A stretch of 64,000 nt of DNA from Opisthorchis felineus (GCA_004794785.1 SJOL01008365.1:262480-326479), one strand, 5' to 3'; numbered from the stretch's first letter, positions 49,284 to 62,755 are shown. Notes: generated from the letters alone by a model not told the origin. Made by a program: numbers and translations.

Positions 49284-51734
49284 CAATCGTCTTTAACCTG
49301 GTTGTTTGTTGGCGCTCATCCGTTCTGGGCCGTCTGGAAAGGCTGTTCAACGCATCTGTTTAATCACGGCGACAACTGCTGCTTGTCAGCTGACCTTCGC
49401 ATAAATCTCAATTACTACCTAACTGCATTTTGTTGGACTAACCGTTCTCCCATGTCTATACTAAGCAAGACAAACAGCCTGGCATATCTGTCGATTTGGC
49501 AGACGATTCGTATCTGAATGCCGTGTGATGTGCGCAAATGTTTTTTACCTGTCCAAGTCAGTGACGATTGAACTGAGCGCATTCAGGGTAATAAGAACAA
49601 CTTTCCGGAGTTCAGTTGGCAACTGTTCTCAACTTTCTCTTCGAAGTGCTACATTCCATATCGGGCTTCGTGACCCTTCGTGGGACTTTTCATTTTCTTA
49701 TGTGGTATCACAATAGGATAACAATTATTTCACTTAACTTCTTTTTCATTGGTATAGCTATATGCCTATTTCCAGCCAACGCGATGTGATCACAGCTTGA
49801 GGAAGCCAGTTCTTGATGTTCAGACTAACTGTCACAAGTCTCATTGCCCTCAATCACTGCGACCTCAGCTGGTGTTTTTCTCTCATTTTCCTTTTCGGTT
49901 TATTTGACAGTCTCTCAGTGGGCTTTTTCGGAGGAGTTGGAGTTACCCTACCCTCCTTATTTCTGCTTCCTACGTCGTTCTGTTTGTACGGTTTATTTGT
50001 GTGACTATCCGAAAGAATCTGCTTGCTCCTGGGTCACAACTTCTCCAACCAGCTCATGTTTGTACACCTAGTCTTCCTTGAAGCATGGTATTCAATCAAG
50101 AGAGCCGCTGAGGCGAAATACGTTTATGAACTATCTGTTCCCGTCGCATCAAATATCCCAAAAGTACACGAAGAAATTTCTGTTTCTACTAAATTGTCTC
50201 TAGCAGATCTGTGTTCATCTGGCTTAAAAAGGGCACCTCGAAAACGTTCACTCTCCTTCTAATCGGTTTTCGATGTCTACTAGTGGGACGTTGTCGGCGC
50301 TACCTTCCAGGTCGCCTTATCACACGCAAGTACCGACAGGACTGCATGGTGAAACAGCCTACATATAGGGTAGTAGCTGGTGCATGCTTCCATTCTTCTA
50401 TGGAATCTGAGGGCCGTGGGACTTAACTGTATCCAGGTGCATGTGTGTGTGCGTATGTCGAGTGACCACCCAGTTTGATTTCTCCTGCAATGATGTTAGC
50501 ATTTTTTGTGCTGCCACTCGCGCCTCTACGTGGAACCCTTATCCCATTAGGTTGGCTTTTAACATCGTTGCCGCTGAATGCGGATAACAGGTGGTGGTTG
50601 TGTCATGAGTCAGATCATTTAATGGCCAACATGGTTTTGCGCCTAGCCCTTGTCTGTTTAAAAACACCCACTCCCTAAAGATCGAAGCAAGTAAATCTAC
50701 GTGTCTTAGTCTTTTTCGTGTTTTGCCATTGATTCGGTTCATTTGAGTGAGACAGTTACGAAATCTTCCTTCTATTTTTGATCTCGATACATTCAACTAT
50801 TTGGCTGTATGGCTAGGATTTGATTCACATAAATGAACTTTGGAATGGGTCAGCTTCTTTTGGGCTGATCTACTGTGTGTTCGAGAATTTTGACCAAGCT
50901 ATCATTTTCAAGGCCTTGGTCAGAACGCATTGTGATTGGCGTTTCCCGCGTCAAGTGATTTCTGACGCCGACCTCTACAAAAAATATGACCTGTAAACCA
51001 TATGTAATGTCTCTGTTGTTTGGTGGTCTCCATTTCATATGGGTACGCTCAAATGGGGTGAATAAAGACGGCTGTTGAAAAGAAGGGCTTTCCACACATG
51101 ATATCAACCAACATACAATTTAGCGTGAATAAAAACGCAACCATTTATGGGCAATCTCTAGGGGCATATAGGCGTCGGGTTGCGCGTCTAACGGGGTGAA
51201 CTGATGGTTTTTGTCTCCTTTAAATAGGAACTTGATCGGAATATCTTCAGAAAAGTGATAAGTGATATAAGCTGAGGGACGGTTTCAGGGTACTAGCCGC
51301 AAGTTATTTATTCTAGGGAACGTTCCCTTCGACGGAGAAACAATTGTAAAACGTCAGAACAGGACATTCGCATCATCGAAGCAAAATCCGGCGGTTAGAC
51401 AAGGAACACATTGTGCGAAAGTCTACATTAAATGAAAAGTAATATATCCGTGGGTATTTCTGATGATGGAGTCTACTGGACTTGTATCTTCATCTCCGTT
51501 GTTCAAGTGCCATCCCCCTTCAGCAGAAAGTCCACTCTCGAGTTGCGTTCTTGGTGGGTTCCATCGACTTGATTGTGTGAGAACTGGATCGAGTATTCAA
51601 TTCATGATATAAAGGACGCAATTTCATATTGATTACCGTGGACACTGTAAATGGTCTTACTGTTATATACAATAGGTATAATTAACTGGGGTGTAGGTAC
51701 GACTAAATGCAATGGACAGAAATATACAGAAGCC

Positions 51735-52640
51735 ACTGATCCCAGAGTTGCCTGCGCCGACTTCAGCGAGGCCTATGAGCAATTTCTGCATTAACGTCTT
51801 CTCTCTATGCTTCACTCTTTGGAGTTTCTTGGGAAGCAGTTCGGGTAGGTCGCCATCTCTCTCTTAGACCGTCATATTTTTACGAAACCAACGGTGTACT
51901 ATCTCACTCTATGGCTTGAATTGTGTTCTGCAAGGTTCAATGCTAGGACCTAAGCTCTTTAAGGTCGATGGAAATGACCTACCAATCTCCTTTCTCTTAG
52001 TGTACCTATTACACGTGTGCGACCTTAGACTATGGTCTGTAATTTCCTTCGAATAACCTTCGAACCTCCAAAGCGTTCGGAAACCAGTTAACGGCAGTAT
52101 ACACACTGGCTGATCTTCGTGTCCCTGGATCTCATATCTAACTTTGTGGCCCACAATAAATTCGCCTCCGGGTTGCGTCTACATGGAACCCTCAGAAGCT
52201 TTGCGGTACCGAATCGAATATTCGAGGACTTTTTTATTTCCCATGATGCATAGCCGACATCCTTTCCTTTGATTAATGTTAATCTGAATTCTTGGACAAC
52301 GTCAAAGACGTGACCCCCAATCTGTGTTAGGTTTATGCCACTTGACTTACAAACAAGACTTTCGTGAGTTGGATATGTTTTCCTTGGCTTGCCACCGCCG
52401 ATGGGTAATCCGTATCCGGCGTATTCTACGTGGTGTCATACGGGAAAAGCCTCGTAGTTTCTTCGCCGTGAAATTCAGTAGCGCAACTCGTGGACACTAG
52501 CAGAAACTGCTTAATCCTCGGAGATGTCGGGTCTGTCAGAATATTTCGCTTTCGACCCGTGTACTTATTGATCCGAACAAACTTGCTTCTCCAGTCGTTT
52601 CTGTCTTCACTGAGGCACGTTGGAAAAGTCTTGCATGAAA
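51735..52640 (+). mobile_element. CR1-like LINE remnant (multiple frameshifts)
   Basis: Plus-strand translations, joined only conceptually across frames, give the order of CR1/Jockey-type reverse transcriptases. DFSEAYE (51759-51779) is the usual first catalytic Asp box. QGSMLGPKLF (51931-51960) followed by NDLP corresponds to the QGSVLGPLLF...NDLP block. The LLHVCDLRLW segment near 52007-52036 sits where FADD should be and has lost it. The C-terminal part has RLSELDMFSL, RRILRG, a Phe-rich FFAVKFSSATRGH ending near 52497, and LSTRVLIDPNKL, as in CR1 C-termini. Shifts between frames and a TAG at 52498-52500 show it is long dead. The 5' border is not visible. Confidence 0.62.
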
Positions 52641-55600
52641 AACTATGGGTATTTTGATTTCAGTCACTACAGCTATTCTGGACTGTTGCTCAACGCTGCC
52701 ATCGAGTTCAACCCAATGATCTACGATGTGATGAAGTTCCCCTACTAGCTCTCTACAATTTCCTGCACGCCTCATCAACTTCGGTCTAGGTCTGATTGTG
52801 AATAATGCCTTGTTCACTCTTCTACTTGTTGACGGAAATATTGACTCCTCTCCAAGCTGACCAGCACATCACTGAGAGAGTGTGCTGTTCCACATACAAA
52901 ACAGGTAAATACTACGGACAGATAATGGTAAACATCGCCCTACAGCTATGTTTACTCAGAATGTTTCATTTCACGGACACCTAACCCGGAAACTCATCTG
53001 CTCTGCAAGCCATGATAATTTCATTGAAAGACCAATACGAAGTACCACTTATGCATGGAGTCATTAACCCCTCTTCGCTTGTTGTCAGCATTTTCGCAAT
53101 CAGCGACGACATCATGACTGCGGTGTGTTTGCAGTCAACGCGGAAACTCGAGTAACTGCAGGTTATTTTGTAGCTCAACTTCAAAAGTATTTGATAACAG
53201 GACAGGTTGCAAACTTGCCTGATGCCTTTTCAGACGATGCAATTATCGTGAATCTCTAGAGACCTAACTGATTATCCATCCTTTTCAAATGAACCCCGTA
53301 CTCAGAGCCAGTGTATTTCTGCACGTCCTACTCAAGGTTATTTCCCCAATTCTACGTATCTAACCATCAACTGATCGCTGGACTTGTGACTCAACTCGAT
53401 TATCACCCTTCATTGGTCCGTTGACGTGTTTAACCCGCCACACGGAACTTTTAGTCCGTTGTTTCCTTCGGTCCATTGGATCAAATGAGGCAGTACGGAG
53501 AGGCTGTTAGTATGTGGAGTTTACCCTGATGTGTGTCTAGTGGGTAGGCCTAGCGGAAACTACCCTCTTGCCGACCCTACTTGACGCTTAGTTGTTCATC
53601 CCCTGCACTGACCGATGCTTGAAATTCCCTGGAGAGTTGTAATCCAGTTGAAATAATGGTTGATAATGCAATAAATACTCTTCGGTCCAATCACTAACTT
53701 ATCCGGGTTGCCCATCATTTCTGCCAGTAGTTCGTGCGCGCTTTCCTTAGCTGACGGAAGTTAGTCAAGAATGGTTTCAAGATAGGTTAGCCGTGGGTAT
53801 TTTGAACGTCTTAGTTTACCTCCTTCACCAGGTGGACTGTGCCGTCATATTTATAGGAGAGTTCATTTTGAAAGGTAGATGTTCATAGATGGTTTTTTCC
53901 ACGTCCACAACTCTTGCTATTCTGGCAAAATCTTAATTGGGAACACCGAATATGTGCTTTTCGCAAAATTGAATCTGATCGCTTATACGTGACATCCTTT
54001 CTTCACCTAGTACCCATGCAATCCAGAGAAAACACTTTATAAACAAGCAGTTAGATGAGAATTACATGATACTCCTCATCCCCCTCATACTTATCGGCGC
54101 CCATACTTCTGTATGTGCTGACGACCACTATCCTCTGCGAACAGTTTCAGTGGTTTACCGTCTCATCCAGCTGTAGATACACACGCGGTATCGGTTTAAA
54201 CAAGTTCCCCCGTTTCGTCCGCCTATGGCATTCCCAGTGTGATCGAACAAGTTGTCACAGTTTTGTTGGTCTGTAACAAATTTGTGGATTGAATTTGACA
54301 CCGTGTTACTTGCTGGTCGGCGTGAAAGGGGCGGTAAGCTATCGTGCTGTTTACCGATCTCTCTGGTGTCTCATTTAGGGTGTGTCTAACCAGCCAGTGT
54401 TTGTAGCATCCTACTGACTGGATATGAAAATGGTTGTCTTTTACATGTGAACCGTAAATACCTGACGCTAAGCGAGCCTTGTGTGGCTTATGACAGAACT
54501 CGTTGAGTTAACTTCATGCTCATTTTTGAAGGATTTCACTGGCTTGCTAACTTTTTGAGCTGTGCTGTTTGACGGATTTCACACGCTGTTGATTAAGGGG
54601 AATCCCGCACAAGTCCATTCGTGGCTGATGAGTTCCCGCATCGCTACCTCATCTGACAAATCTCACTTTTCCGGTTGAACTACTATGAAAGCACCTGAGA
54701 TGACACTGCGGGAGGAAGGCTAACCCTCCTCATTTTCAAATAGTAAAGATAGTTGCATTATTCTCAGCCTAATTTCTGACGGAGAACCCACAAACCTTTC
54801 TGAAGGTGGTATGCCCGTGTTCTGAGTCAATAGTGAGTGAAAATGTACAGTTTTGTGACTACTCCCATAACTGGACCAAAAACAGGTCAAGCTTGAATAC
54901 AAGGGTTAGGATGGATCAGAGTGGTAGCTTGGAGTATCGGTTTAGCAAAAACCATTTCCTGATCAGCGCAATCAAACTGGAAATATATCCTTTTCTCAAG
55001 CGGCATATTGTTAGTCGCGAAAATGGCTATAAGAAACCCGTTAGTGATACGATGGGTCGCCAAAAGACGTTCAGCGTGAATCCAGCAGTTGGCCTATCTT
55101 TGAAAATGTCACACTCTAACTGGCGCTTGACAAATGGTGCCTTAGACTCCCCAAGCAATAAAGTCATTTTGGTGAGATTTCCTTTACAGCGAGTGAGGTT
55201 GCCGTGAGAATTGACAAACATCCATATCACAAGGAGGTATTGAGGTGAACTTTTCGTTTTGGAATGCTTTGATCATTCCCGCACAAATACGGGCACTTAG
55301 TTTTCCCACTGTCACTTCATTCATCTCATCGGTATTTGCACAGTTCCTGTTTCTTACGCGTGAATCCAACTTCCGAACCAATTCGCTACTGTCGTTTGGC
55401 AACTTCTTTCTCCTTTGTCCGGACTGACGAAAAAATTGCGCTCTATTTATTTTATTTCTAGTTGTGTATAAATTGGCCACATTGTTTAGCCTTCAAATCC
55501 TTTCTGTGACATTCGAACTGCGTCTATCGTTGCGTTTAGGTTATTATTGTGTACAAAAGTGAATATGCCGAAAAGAGAGTCAACCATAGCATTTCAGGTT

Positions 55601-58553
55601 TCGGTTTGTCCTCTTGGGAGTTGTATGAACTATGACATTGTTTCTGAACAGTGTTGTAACCACTTTCGTTTAACCTCCTCCCTGTAAATAGTCTGTAGTT
55701 GTGTTTTCCCGGTTTCTTGGTGCTTCGTTTTTTCTTACCTGTTCCTCAACATGTTTGTTTTACACCCCCTATGTGTTCAGGCAAGCATCACGCCGATGGA
55801 CACAGCCTTGTTTTTTTTCTTGCAAACGAGTGCTATGCCCTTGGCTCACCATCACCATTCTCATCTCCATAGCCAGGAATACCAACGTTGACATCGGCGC
55901 CACATTTCCTGCTTTAGCTCCACATTCGGTGTTATCTGTGTTATATTTTCCCCGTAATCCACGAGATGAGAACACTCAATGTCCCACTTTGGCCAGTTAC
56001 TATGAGCACATTGTCTCCCGGCTAAGGATCAGAATACTGGAACTAATGACGTTAGTAAAAGAATTGATTAACGAGGATATCGTCCACTGTTTGTACTGTA
56101 ATACGTTCACTGAATTAATCTAATCGCTGATTGGTAATACATGGTCTATGCAATTTATATTGCCGTCCTTGTCCTGGTGGAGAAATCTGAGCATCCATGG
56201 AATACGAGATGGGTGTTTTACGTGTATTCGAAATGGGTTGCATGTGACGAATGCACATCTTTATTGTTGCTCGTCTCTTTCGGTTACTGGATGACAATGA
56301 CTTTTTATATTGCTGCTCACCGTTATACATCAAGTGCTGGTCACAGAAACCGGTCAAAGGGCAATGCGTGTTTCCTGTTCCTGTTGACTACGCCTCTATC
56401 CTCTAATCACCTAGCAGCTGAAATTCATACAGTCAGCCATCTACTCCCATGTTCCATGGATAAACATTCACAATCGAAATGATGCCTTCCAAAATAACTA
56501 ATTAAGGTGATCCAATGGGTTATGGTCACAGTAGTTCCACCAAACCGTTATTTTCACGTGGAAGGTTGCTTCTAGCTTAGCTTAAAAAACAAGTTGACCG
56601 TGTCCATTTTGATTCGACAATTGCATACACTCACCCTGTGAGCTGGGAGTACAACACAGCCTGCCTTAATGCGACTGGCCATGATTGATTCAGATGAAAT
56701 TTGGCCTAGAGCAACGCTATCACTTCAGCTAGTGCGTTGTTTACGAATTCGGATGAGTTGCTAAACGTTTCATTTTTCGGTTTTCCTATAATTTCCAGAT
56801 GCCTTTTCTACTAGTCATAAGTATGATGGGTGTTGCAGAGAAATCTTCCTTGATCCATGGGATAGCACATTCCTCCAGCTTGGTGTCTCTCCCTCTTTTC
56901 GAATTTCTAAGTTTGCAATATGTCTTTACTAACTCTTCACTCGGCTGGGATTTGATTCTCCTCTTGTGTTTCTTTCAATTCCCCCACCTCTTCTGATTGC
57001 TGTTTGGTTCTCATTTCCATATACTTGATTTTTAACTTCTTTGGACGTTTGAATATTTTTCCACAAGGGGGTTGTCCTTGTGATCTAGCAACTTTTCGGT
57101 CGTGTATCCGAAGCCTGTTTATATCAGTTTCACTGGCCAGTGAGTGATACAGTTTCATATAGTTGGATGAATTTCCCCTTTTAGAATAGCGACTACTATA
57201 AGGTTAACAAACTCGTGGAGCCTAGTTCTGACTGACGCATCCATAGCGTCTCCCCGCATGTACATGTCTATCAACACATTATTCCTCACGGCACCACGCT
57301 GCCAGTCGCTGTCGTTCCGTTGTTGCCGTTCTATCTCCATGCAAAGAGGATGGCTATGTTGCTGTTGTCGCCATGACTATCAAAGCCGGTTACCTTTCTC
57401 TCGTTTCGCCCATAATGTGCGCGCACACACGTACACATGTGGAAGCCTACATGCACGAAACAGCCCCTGAGCACAATTGTCAGGTTTAGTCGGGTTCTGT
57501 CGTTTTGTTCACAGTTGATTGACACACGTAGGAGTTTGCGACCAGTTTAGGGACCGAACATGCGACTCGATTGACACTGAGACCGTCGGTATCTGTCCAG
57601 CCGCCCGTTCGTTCATCAACCAACGCATTTCTATTACAAACATACCTTATTGTTGTCATCCCCCAGCCTTTCACCCCGCCAATCAACATTATAACCCCAT
57701 TCTGTTCCGACCCACCCTAAGATTGCCTCTCGAGAATGACAAACTCCGACCCCACCCCTCAGACGGTAGCTATTCGGTTTGTACTCGGATTGTTTGAGTT
57801 CTGTATCGGTTGTGGAGAAGACTCGTCATCCTCGTATTAGCAGCAAGTGACAGACAGTGGTTGGCGCCCGTGAATGATTGTTTGCCTGTCAAAATCTCAT
57901 TAGACAGCTGGTAGTTGTAACTATGTGTAACGATGTCACCGGCTCCAAACGCGTCCACGTTTACCGACACAGCGATACATACACGCAGTCAGAGCTGCTA
58001 GACAGACGAATGGACTAATTCAATTGTAACATTATCGTTATGGTTACGGTGACTGGTTCGACCCCATTTTGCTATAAGCGTCCGGGGGATTGTCAGCGTA
58101 GACACATCTACACAGACAGAGGGCGGTTACGCTAGCCTTTTCCTGTGCCGAATTTTGCGACGTTTCGTTCGAACGTGTTTGGAGTGAACAACGCAGCTAG
58201 TCAGTACATTTTTTACTCTCTGTTTCTTTCCTTGTACGCCCACTTTGTGCTAAAAGACAGTATCCAAGCCGTAAGCTGCTTGGCTTCTTTTAGTATCCCA
58301 TTCACCCTACTTAGGTTACCACGCTCCAGCAGAACATGATGCCTAATTGAAGTGAACGCTAGGGACAGAGCGGCTCATGGAGCTTAGCAAACAAATCTGA
58401 ATAAATCTCACTCCGGTTTAGTGAATTCGGCGACTACTTCGGTAGTCCCAAATCTGGCCACCGTTACCAATTTTTCAAGCGAACTCCTTATTATTCTCCC
58501 ACTCCAATTACGCATCCTCTGACACCCGGTTTATATTTCATTTGTCCCGACAG

Positions 58554-58995
58554 AGTTCGCATCTTTCTCCATACCTGGCAAATCCATTTGGGCTAATGCC
58601 CTTCTACGACCCATTCGGGTGCAGCGCAGCGGCAGCTGCAGCAGCCGCTGCAGCAGCGGCCGCAGCAGCAGCGGCTTACTCTCAAACTGTCACGAACCCT
58701 GACCGGTCACAACTTTCGGGATCTAAACCCGAAATAGAAGAGCTGATTCCCAAAGTTGTTAAAGATGAACGTCAATTATCCAACGGTACGCACAAATTCG
58801 GCCCCAGCTCCCACCCATCTGTCAGTACCAGCCCCGACCCTTCTACCCAAACTCTTATCAGTGACCACAGTCCGTCGGGCCCAGCGAGCATTCGGTGGAG
58901 TTCGTCAACTGGCCATACAACTCAGACGTACGAACGCAGTCCTAATGCAGAAATCAGTCTTGATCCTCACAAACTCTCCGACCTAACTTCATCTG
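58554..58995 (+). CDS. Internal exon with 17-alanine run, same probable gene
   Basis: The acceptor is TTTGTCCCGACAG, ending at 58553, and the donor GTATGT begins at 58996. The exon encodes 147 residues and starts in phase 0 with SSHLSPYLANPFGLMPFYD, followed by PFGCS. An uninterrupted run of 17 alanines (58626-58676) comes next, built from a mixture of GCA, GCG, GCT and GCC codons. An acidic/basic patch follows (KPEIEELIPKVVKDERQ), then a Ser/Thr/Pro-rich region to LTSSG. It ends in phase 1, the phase in which the exon at 62260 begins. Alanine runs with nearby Ser/Pro regions are typical of animal homeobox, SOX, forkhead and zinc-finger regulators, but no DNA-binding domain is here, so I give no family. 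The mixed codons argue for a long-maintained protein feature rather than a fresh triplet expansion. Confidence 0.78.
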
Positions 58996-61900
58996 GTATG
59001 TTTTTTCCGTTCTTTTCTCCGCCCATCCTCCAAATATCTTCCCTGCTCCCTCACCACAAAATAGTTCCATTAGTGTGTGAAGGAGTGCCTTTGTACTACC
59101 ACTATTGTTGTCATATCGACCTATCATGCGTCCTGCGAAACCATGTCCAATGCAATTTCGTCGCAAATTTACTAAAGTGTATTTGAAGTTTAGTCGTTCC
59201 TCGAGCAAAGACTACCAGCTGAGACGGCCCAACAATTGGCAGTTGGTAAAACGTCTATTATTGTGACGAACGCACTCCATCTACCATATAAGCAATTAAT
59301 AATAACAACGCAATGGAACACCGAAGCTGACGCGGTAATATCATCACTTCTCATTATGACACCAGCAATATAACAAATGACCTCTCACGAAAACCGCCTC
59401 CATTGTCTACGAACATCGTCACTCTTGTTGAAAGTTGGGGATATCCTTTAAACGCCACGACTCTAAAAACGTCAACTAGATTTGCAAAATGGACCCTCAT
59501 CTGGGCTTAACCTTGTGCATGGTCCCGCTGTGAGTATTCTTCCTCCCAATCATAGATCAGAAAATGCTTTCATATTTCTTGCGTGGAAGGAAGAGCTTAC
59601 TAGCTTATAGCGGACTGTGGGCTGCAAGATCGGCCCACACACTTTGAACGCAGACTGGTCTGCAACATCATCATTGCCCTTCATACGACCATAGACGTGC
59701 TTTCAACTTTTAAAACCTAAGTCTAATGCTCCAAAACACAAGCACGCAAGCCTACCAATGTAATCATCAGCATCCCTGAAGATCAACTTTGAAAATCACA
59801 TTTTGTGTCCACCAGGAGTATTCCTTACAGGGTGAAGGACCACTGCATTTGGGTAAAACGCGTCACTTAAGTGTTGAACCAGGTAGTGTTGATTTTACAC
59901 CAGCAGACCCAATCTGCCTTTCGTTACTCTCCAGGGATACCATTTGGAGTTATCAAACAAAACTGGTCTTTTCTAAATGACAGTCTCGTCTGAAAGAAAA
60001 TGACCTTTTAAATACCTTTCAAGATATCGGATAAAAGCAATCCATTGTGACAAGTGGTGTCCACTGTAGGCTACACATCCAGTGACAAGCAGCTCTAACA
60101 TTGGTGTGGCTAAAGTCTACAAAATTGTGTTAAATGCTAGACAGGCGGTGATATTAAGATGCATAGTGTGGTATCATCAAGCGATATTGCAGTTTAGGGT
60201 TCTTTATTAGAGCGACCTCTAGATGCTGAGCCAGTCAGTGAGTTAATTTTTTCAGGTCACAAACCGTGTACCGAAATGCACTGGTTTCAGCTGCTACAGC
60301 TTCTTTCACCGAGGAATAAGGGATTAAGGGAATGAGGCCCATGCGTTGGAGACGATGGCCCAGTCTGCTCACTGACGTCCAGTGATTCTGTTTGTCTGTA
60401 ATGGCAAGGAATGAGAGTAGTTTCCCTCAAGAAGATATACAGCGAAATTGCGAATATCGTGCCAAATGAAACATGAGGCGGCCTTTGTACACCACATTCA
60501 GTTGAGGAATTTGATAAACAAGAGATGTAGCTGGGATTCAGCTGGGTTTCACATTAAAGCCAAATCGGTATGCAAATGAGTGTATTTCGCGAGTATAGTA
60601 CATCCCCTTTAAAAAACCGTCATCAAGAGAGGCCATCCGTAAGACGAACCTTTTAGCTGGACATTGGAGCTGTGCTTTAATGATAAACCACCTCCCAGAA
60701 GACTGGCTGTTCATAATGTGGCAGTGGCTCTACTCGCCAATCTTGGTAATGGGCTTGCAAACTTCCCGTCACTATGCGAAGAGGCATCGTCAGGGCTCGG
60801 TGACGATATCACCTCAACGAAACGTTTGTGAGCACATTGGCTAACCCGGCGAACAGATCAACTGTCACCTGATCAACTCACCAGAACTACCGACATTTAG
60901 CTATATTGCCAACCTCTCAGAGGAATCCGATTTACAGAAGAGACCGTTTTGCTTGGTCCTTTGGAGTGGTCCCCACAGAGGGAAAGAGATGTGCAGTCGG
61001 GTGCTTTTGAAAAACTCACTTCCAGTCGATATTTCGAAGTGGTCTTCCGAGACTAAGAGCCGTTTGCAGATACCCACCAAAAGTGACCCTTTTCGATATT
61101 TGGTTTGTTAGTAGAACTCATAGTGGCCCAACTGCGAGTGGTCCTATCTAACCGGTGCTTTTTTACGAATAGAGAAAATTGGAAGCCGTCGTTTGTCATA
61201 CAGATCCAGTCATTTGAGTGGCAATCTTCTTTATCTGCTGTTCAGGAACCTGATTAGTACCGAAATGTACGAAAGTCCAGTTAGCGAATTTCGCACCCCC
61301 TGCCTTGGTTGTGAATGGGACATTGGGAGGTTCGGAAGGTTGTCTCTCAAAGGACATTCATTTCAAGCCAAACCTCACAGGACTGGAGTGGACTGGCCTT
61401 CATATGGGAGTGGTGTGTCTTTGGGAGGAGCTTATTCTATCTTAATTTGCCTTGACTCACAGGCCTGGCTGCTGTCATGATCAGTCTAGCTCTACTCCCT
61501 GAAAAAAGTTTTGGTTTGTGCGTAGTATCATACTGGGAGAGATTTATAGCTTCCATCCGTTCTCCAATGAACAACACTGTCCGCTTGATTTACAATGGGT
61601 GTCGGTTCATAGCAGCACGTGATCGTCGTTGTCCTTATTGAGTCGATCATACCAGTTCGTGTTATCTCGTGTGTCCATCGGAACAGTGTCAATAAAGCCG
61701 ATCGCACACACCTGAAGTTACCGCACCCCTCTAACGTCCTTCCCTATAACAATATTGCATGCGTCTTCTATCGGACTATCGGTTAAACTAACTTCATGTA
61801 CACTTCAGTCGCGTGCACGATCAGCCGTTCCATGTGCGTCCGCTCGCTCCAGCACCTGCAGCTGTCACACGTGGCCATGTGACTCGGTGAATTTTGAATA

Positions 61901-62259
61901 ACAGTAATGCGAACATCACTTACCCAGATTTGCGTGTCCTTTGCACATATCCAGCAAACGGTGGGCGATTCAATTTTTCCCAGATGTGTAACGCCCGTCA
62001 TCCAATCAGCCCACCCATCTTGTTTGATATTGCGCGACTTGTTTGCTGATCTTGACCTAGACACTCTCCGGCAAAACGTCGAGCCATGCAGGTGTCACAA
62101 TAATGCCAACTGTCTGTGCACTTACAGGTTTCAGGAGCCAACGGTGGTTTGTCATGTATCCCATAGTCCGGCTTTCAAACGTACACGCTCTTGAATGCAC
62201 CGTACTGTCCGCTTACTGGCGTTCTCGGTTTACGCATGTACCGTTTGTATTTCTCACAG
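58996..62259 (+). other. Presumed 3.3 kb intron
   Basis: It lies between the GTATGT donor and the TTTCTCACAG acceptor ending at 62259, with matching phase 1 on both sides. It contains the third copy of the dispersed short repeat (60800-60879). No other element or gene was recognised. Confidence 0.65.
60800..60879 (+). repeat. Dispersed short repeat, copy 3 (diverged)
   Basis: It shares TCACCTCAACGAAACGTTTG, CTAACCCGGCGAACAGATCA and CACCTGATCAAC with the 43 kb copy. The hammerhead-like core is damaged: GTGACGA replaces CTGATGA and the stem II arms no longer pair well. Confidence 0.65.
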
Positions 62260-62755
62260 GCATCTCCTTTAACAATCAGTCATCAAAACCGCCAGTGAGC
62301 CTCCCCAATGGACCTGGATCTTCGCCTCTCCCCTCCGCCTCTCCTGCCAGTTCCTCGCTTCATACGTCGCAGTCAAATTTCTATGCAGCTGCCGCGTGCG
62401 CTGCTGCTATGGCAGCAGCCGTTGCTTCTTGGAGTGGCTCCGGGTCACCAAAGACTGGTAATCCGCATACTCCTGGGTCAAGGCAACGATCCCCATCCAC
62501 TACTTGCCGACTCCCTCCCAGTCCGGCGGCGCTAAGTGGTTGTCGCTCCAGAACCGTTTCTGGTAGTACAACAGCTCGGTCTCCCCTAACAACCGGTTTA
62601 GCTGCTTCATCCTCACCTACATCTAGTTTGGCCAGCGCCGCGGTAGCCGCAGCAGCTGCCCTCTCTCCGGCAGCTGCAACGCTATACCAACGACGCGATA
62701 CCAGTAGAACGTCAACATCGAGCACCTCGAACGTGGCCAGTCCCTATTCTCCGAG
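62260..62755 (+). CDS. Ala/Ser/Pro-rich exon, same probable gene (internal or terminal)
   Basis: The acceptor TTTCTCACAG ends at 62259. With the G carried from 58995 the first codon is Gly and the frame reads ISFNNQSSKPPVSLPNGPG onward. About 165 residues follow. A Ser/Pro-rich start leads to an alanine-rich block (FYAAAACAAAMAAAVASW), then SGSGSPKTGNPHTPGSRQRS, a Ser/Arg/Pro-rich middle, and a second alanine-rich block (ASAAVAAAAALSPAAATLY). Phase agreement with the previous exon, coding length and biased composition make it convincing. The end is ambiguous. A GTAAAC donor at 62756 would end the exon in phase 2. If it is not used, an in-frame TAA at 62757-62759 ends the protein at SPYSPR. 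I saw no AATAAA in the following 1.2 kb, which slightly favours an internal exon. The long minus-strand frame here is a shadow of the GC-rich coding strand. Confidence 0.75.

Larger units (their letters stand above)
15006..58553 (+). other. Presumed 43.5 kb intron, filled with transposon remnants
   Basis: It is bounded by the GTAAGT donor at 15006 and the CCGACAG acceptor ending at 58553; both flanking exons are phase 0. Direct splicing is an inference, since further small phase-0 exons could lie inside. It contains the RTE-like, CR1-like and SINE copies, the inverted element pair and the microsatellites listed separately. In the stretches between them (15006-17484, 21536-26747, 34441-35104, 35286-43289, 43409-51734, 52641-58553) I see scattered short open frames but nothing I can name. 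Confidence 0.5.

Noticed and set aside
62381..62725. Long minus-strand open frame over the third exon
   Set aside because: It is the antisense shadow of the GC-rich Ala/Ser coding strand; the plus frame has matching splice phases.
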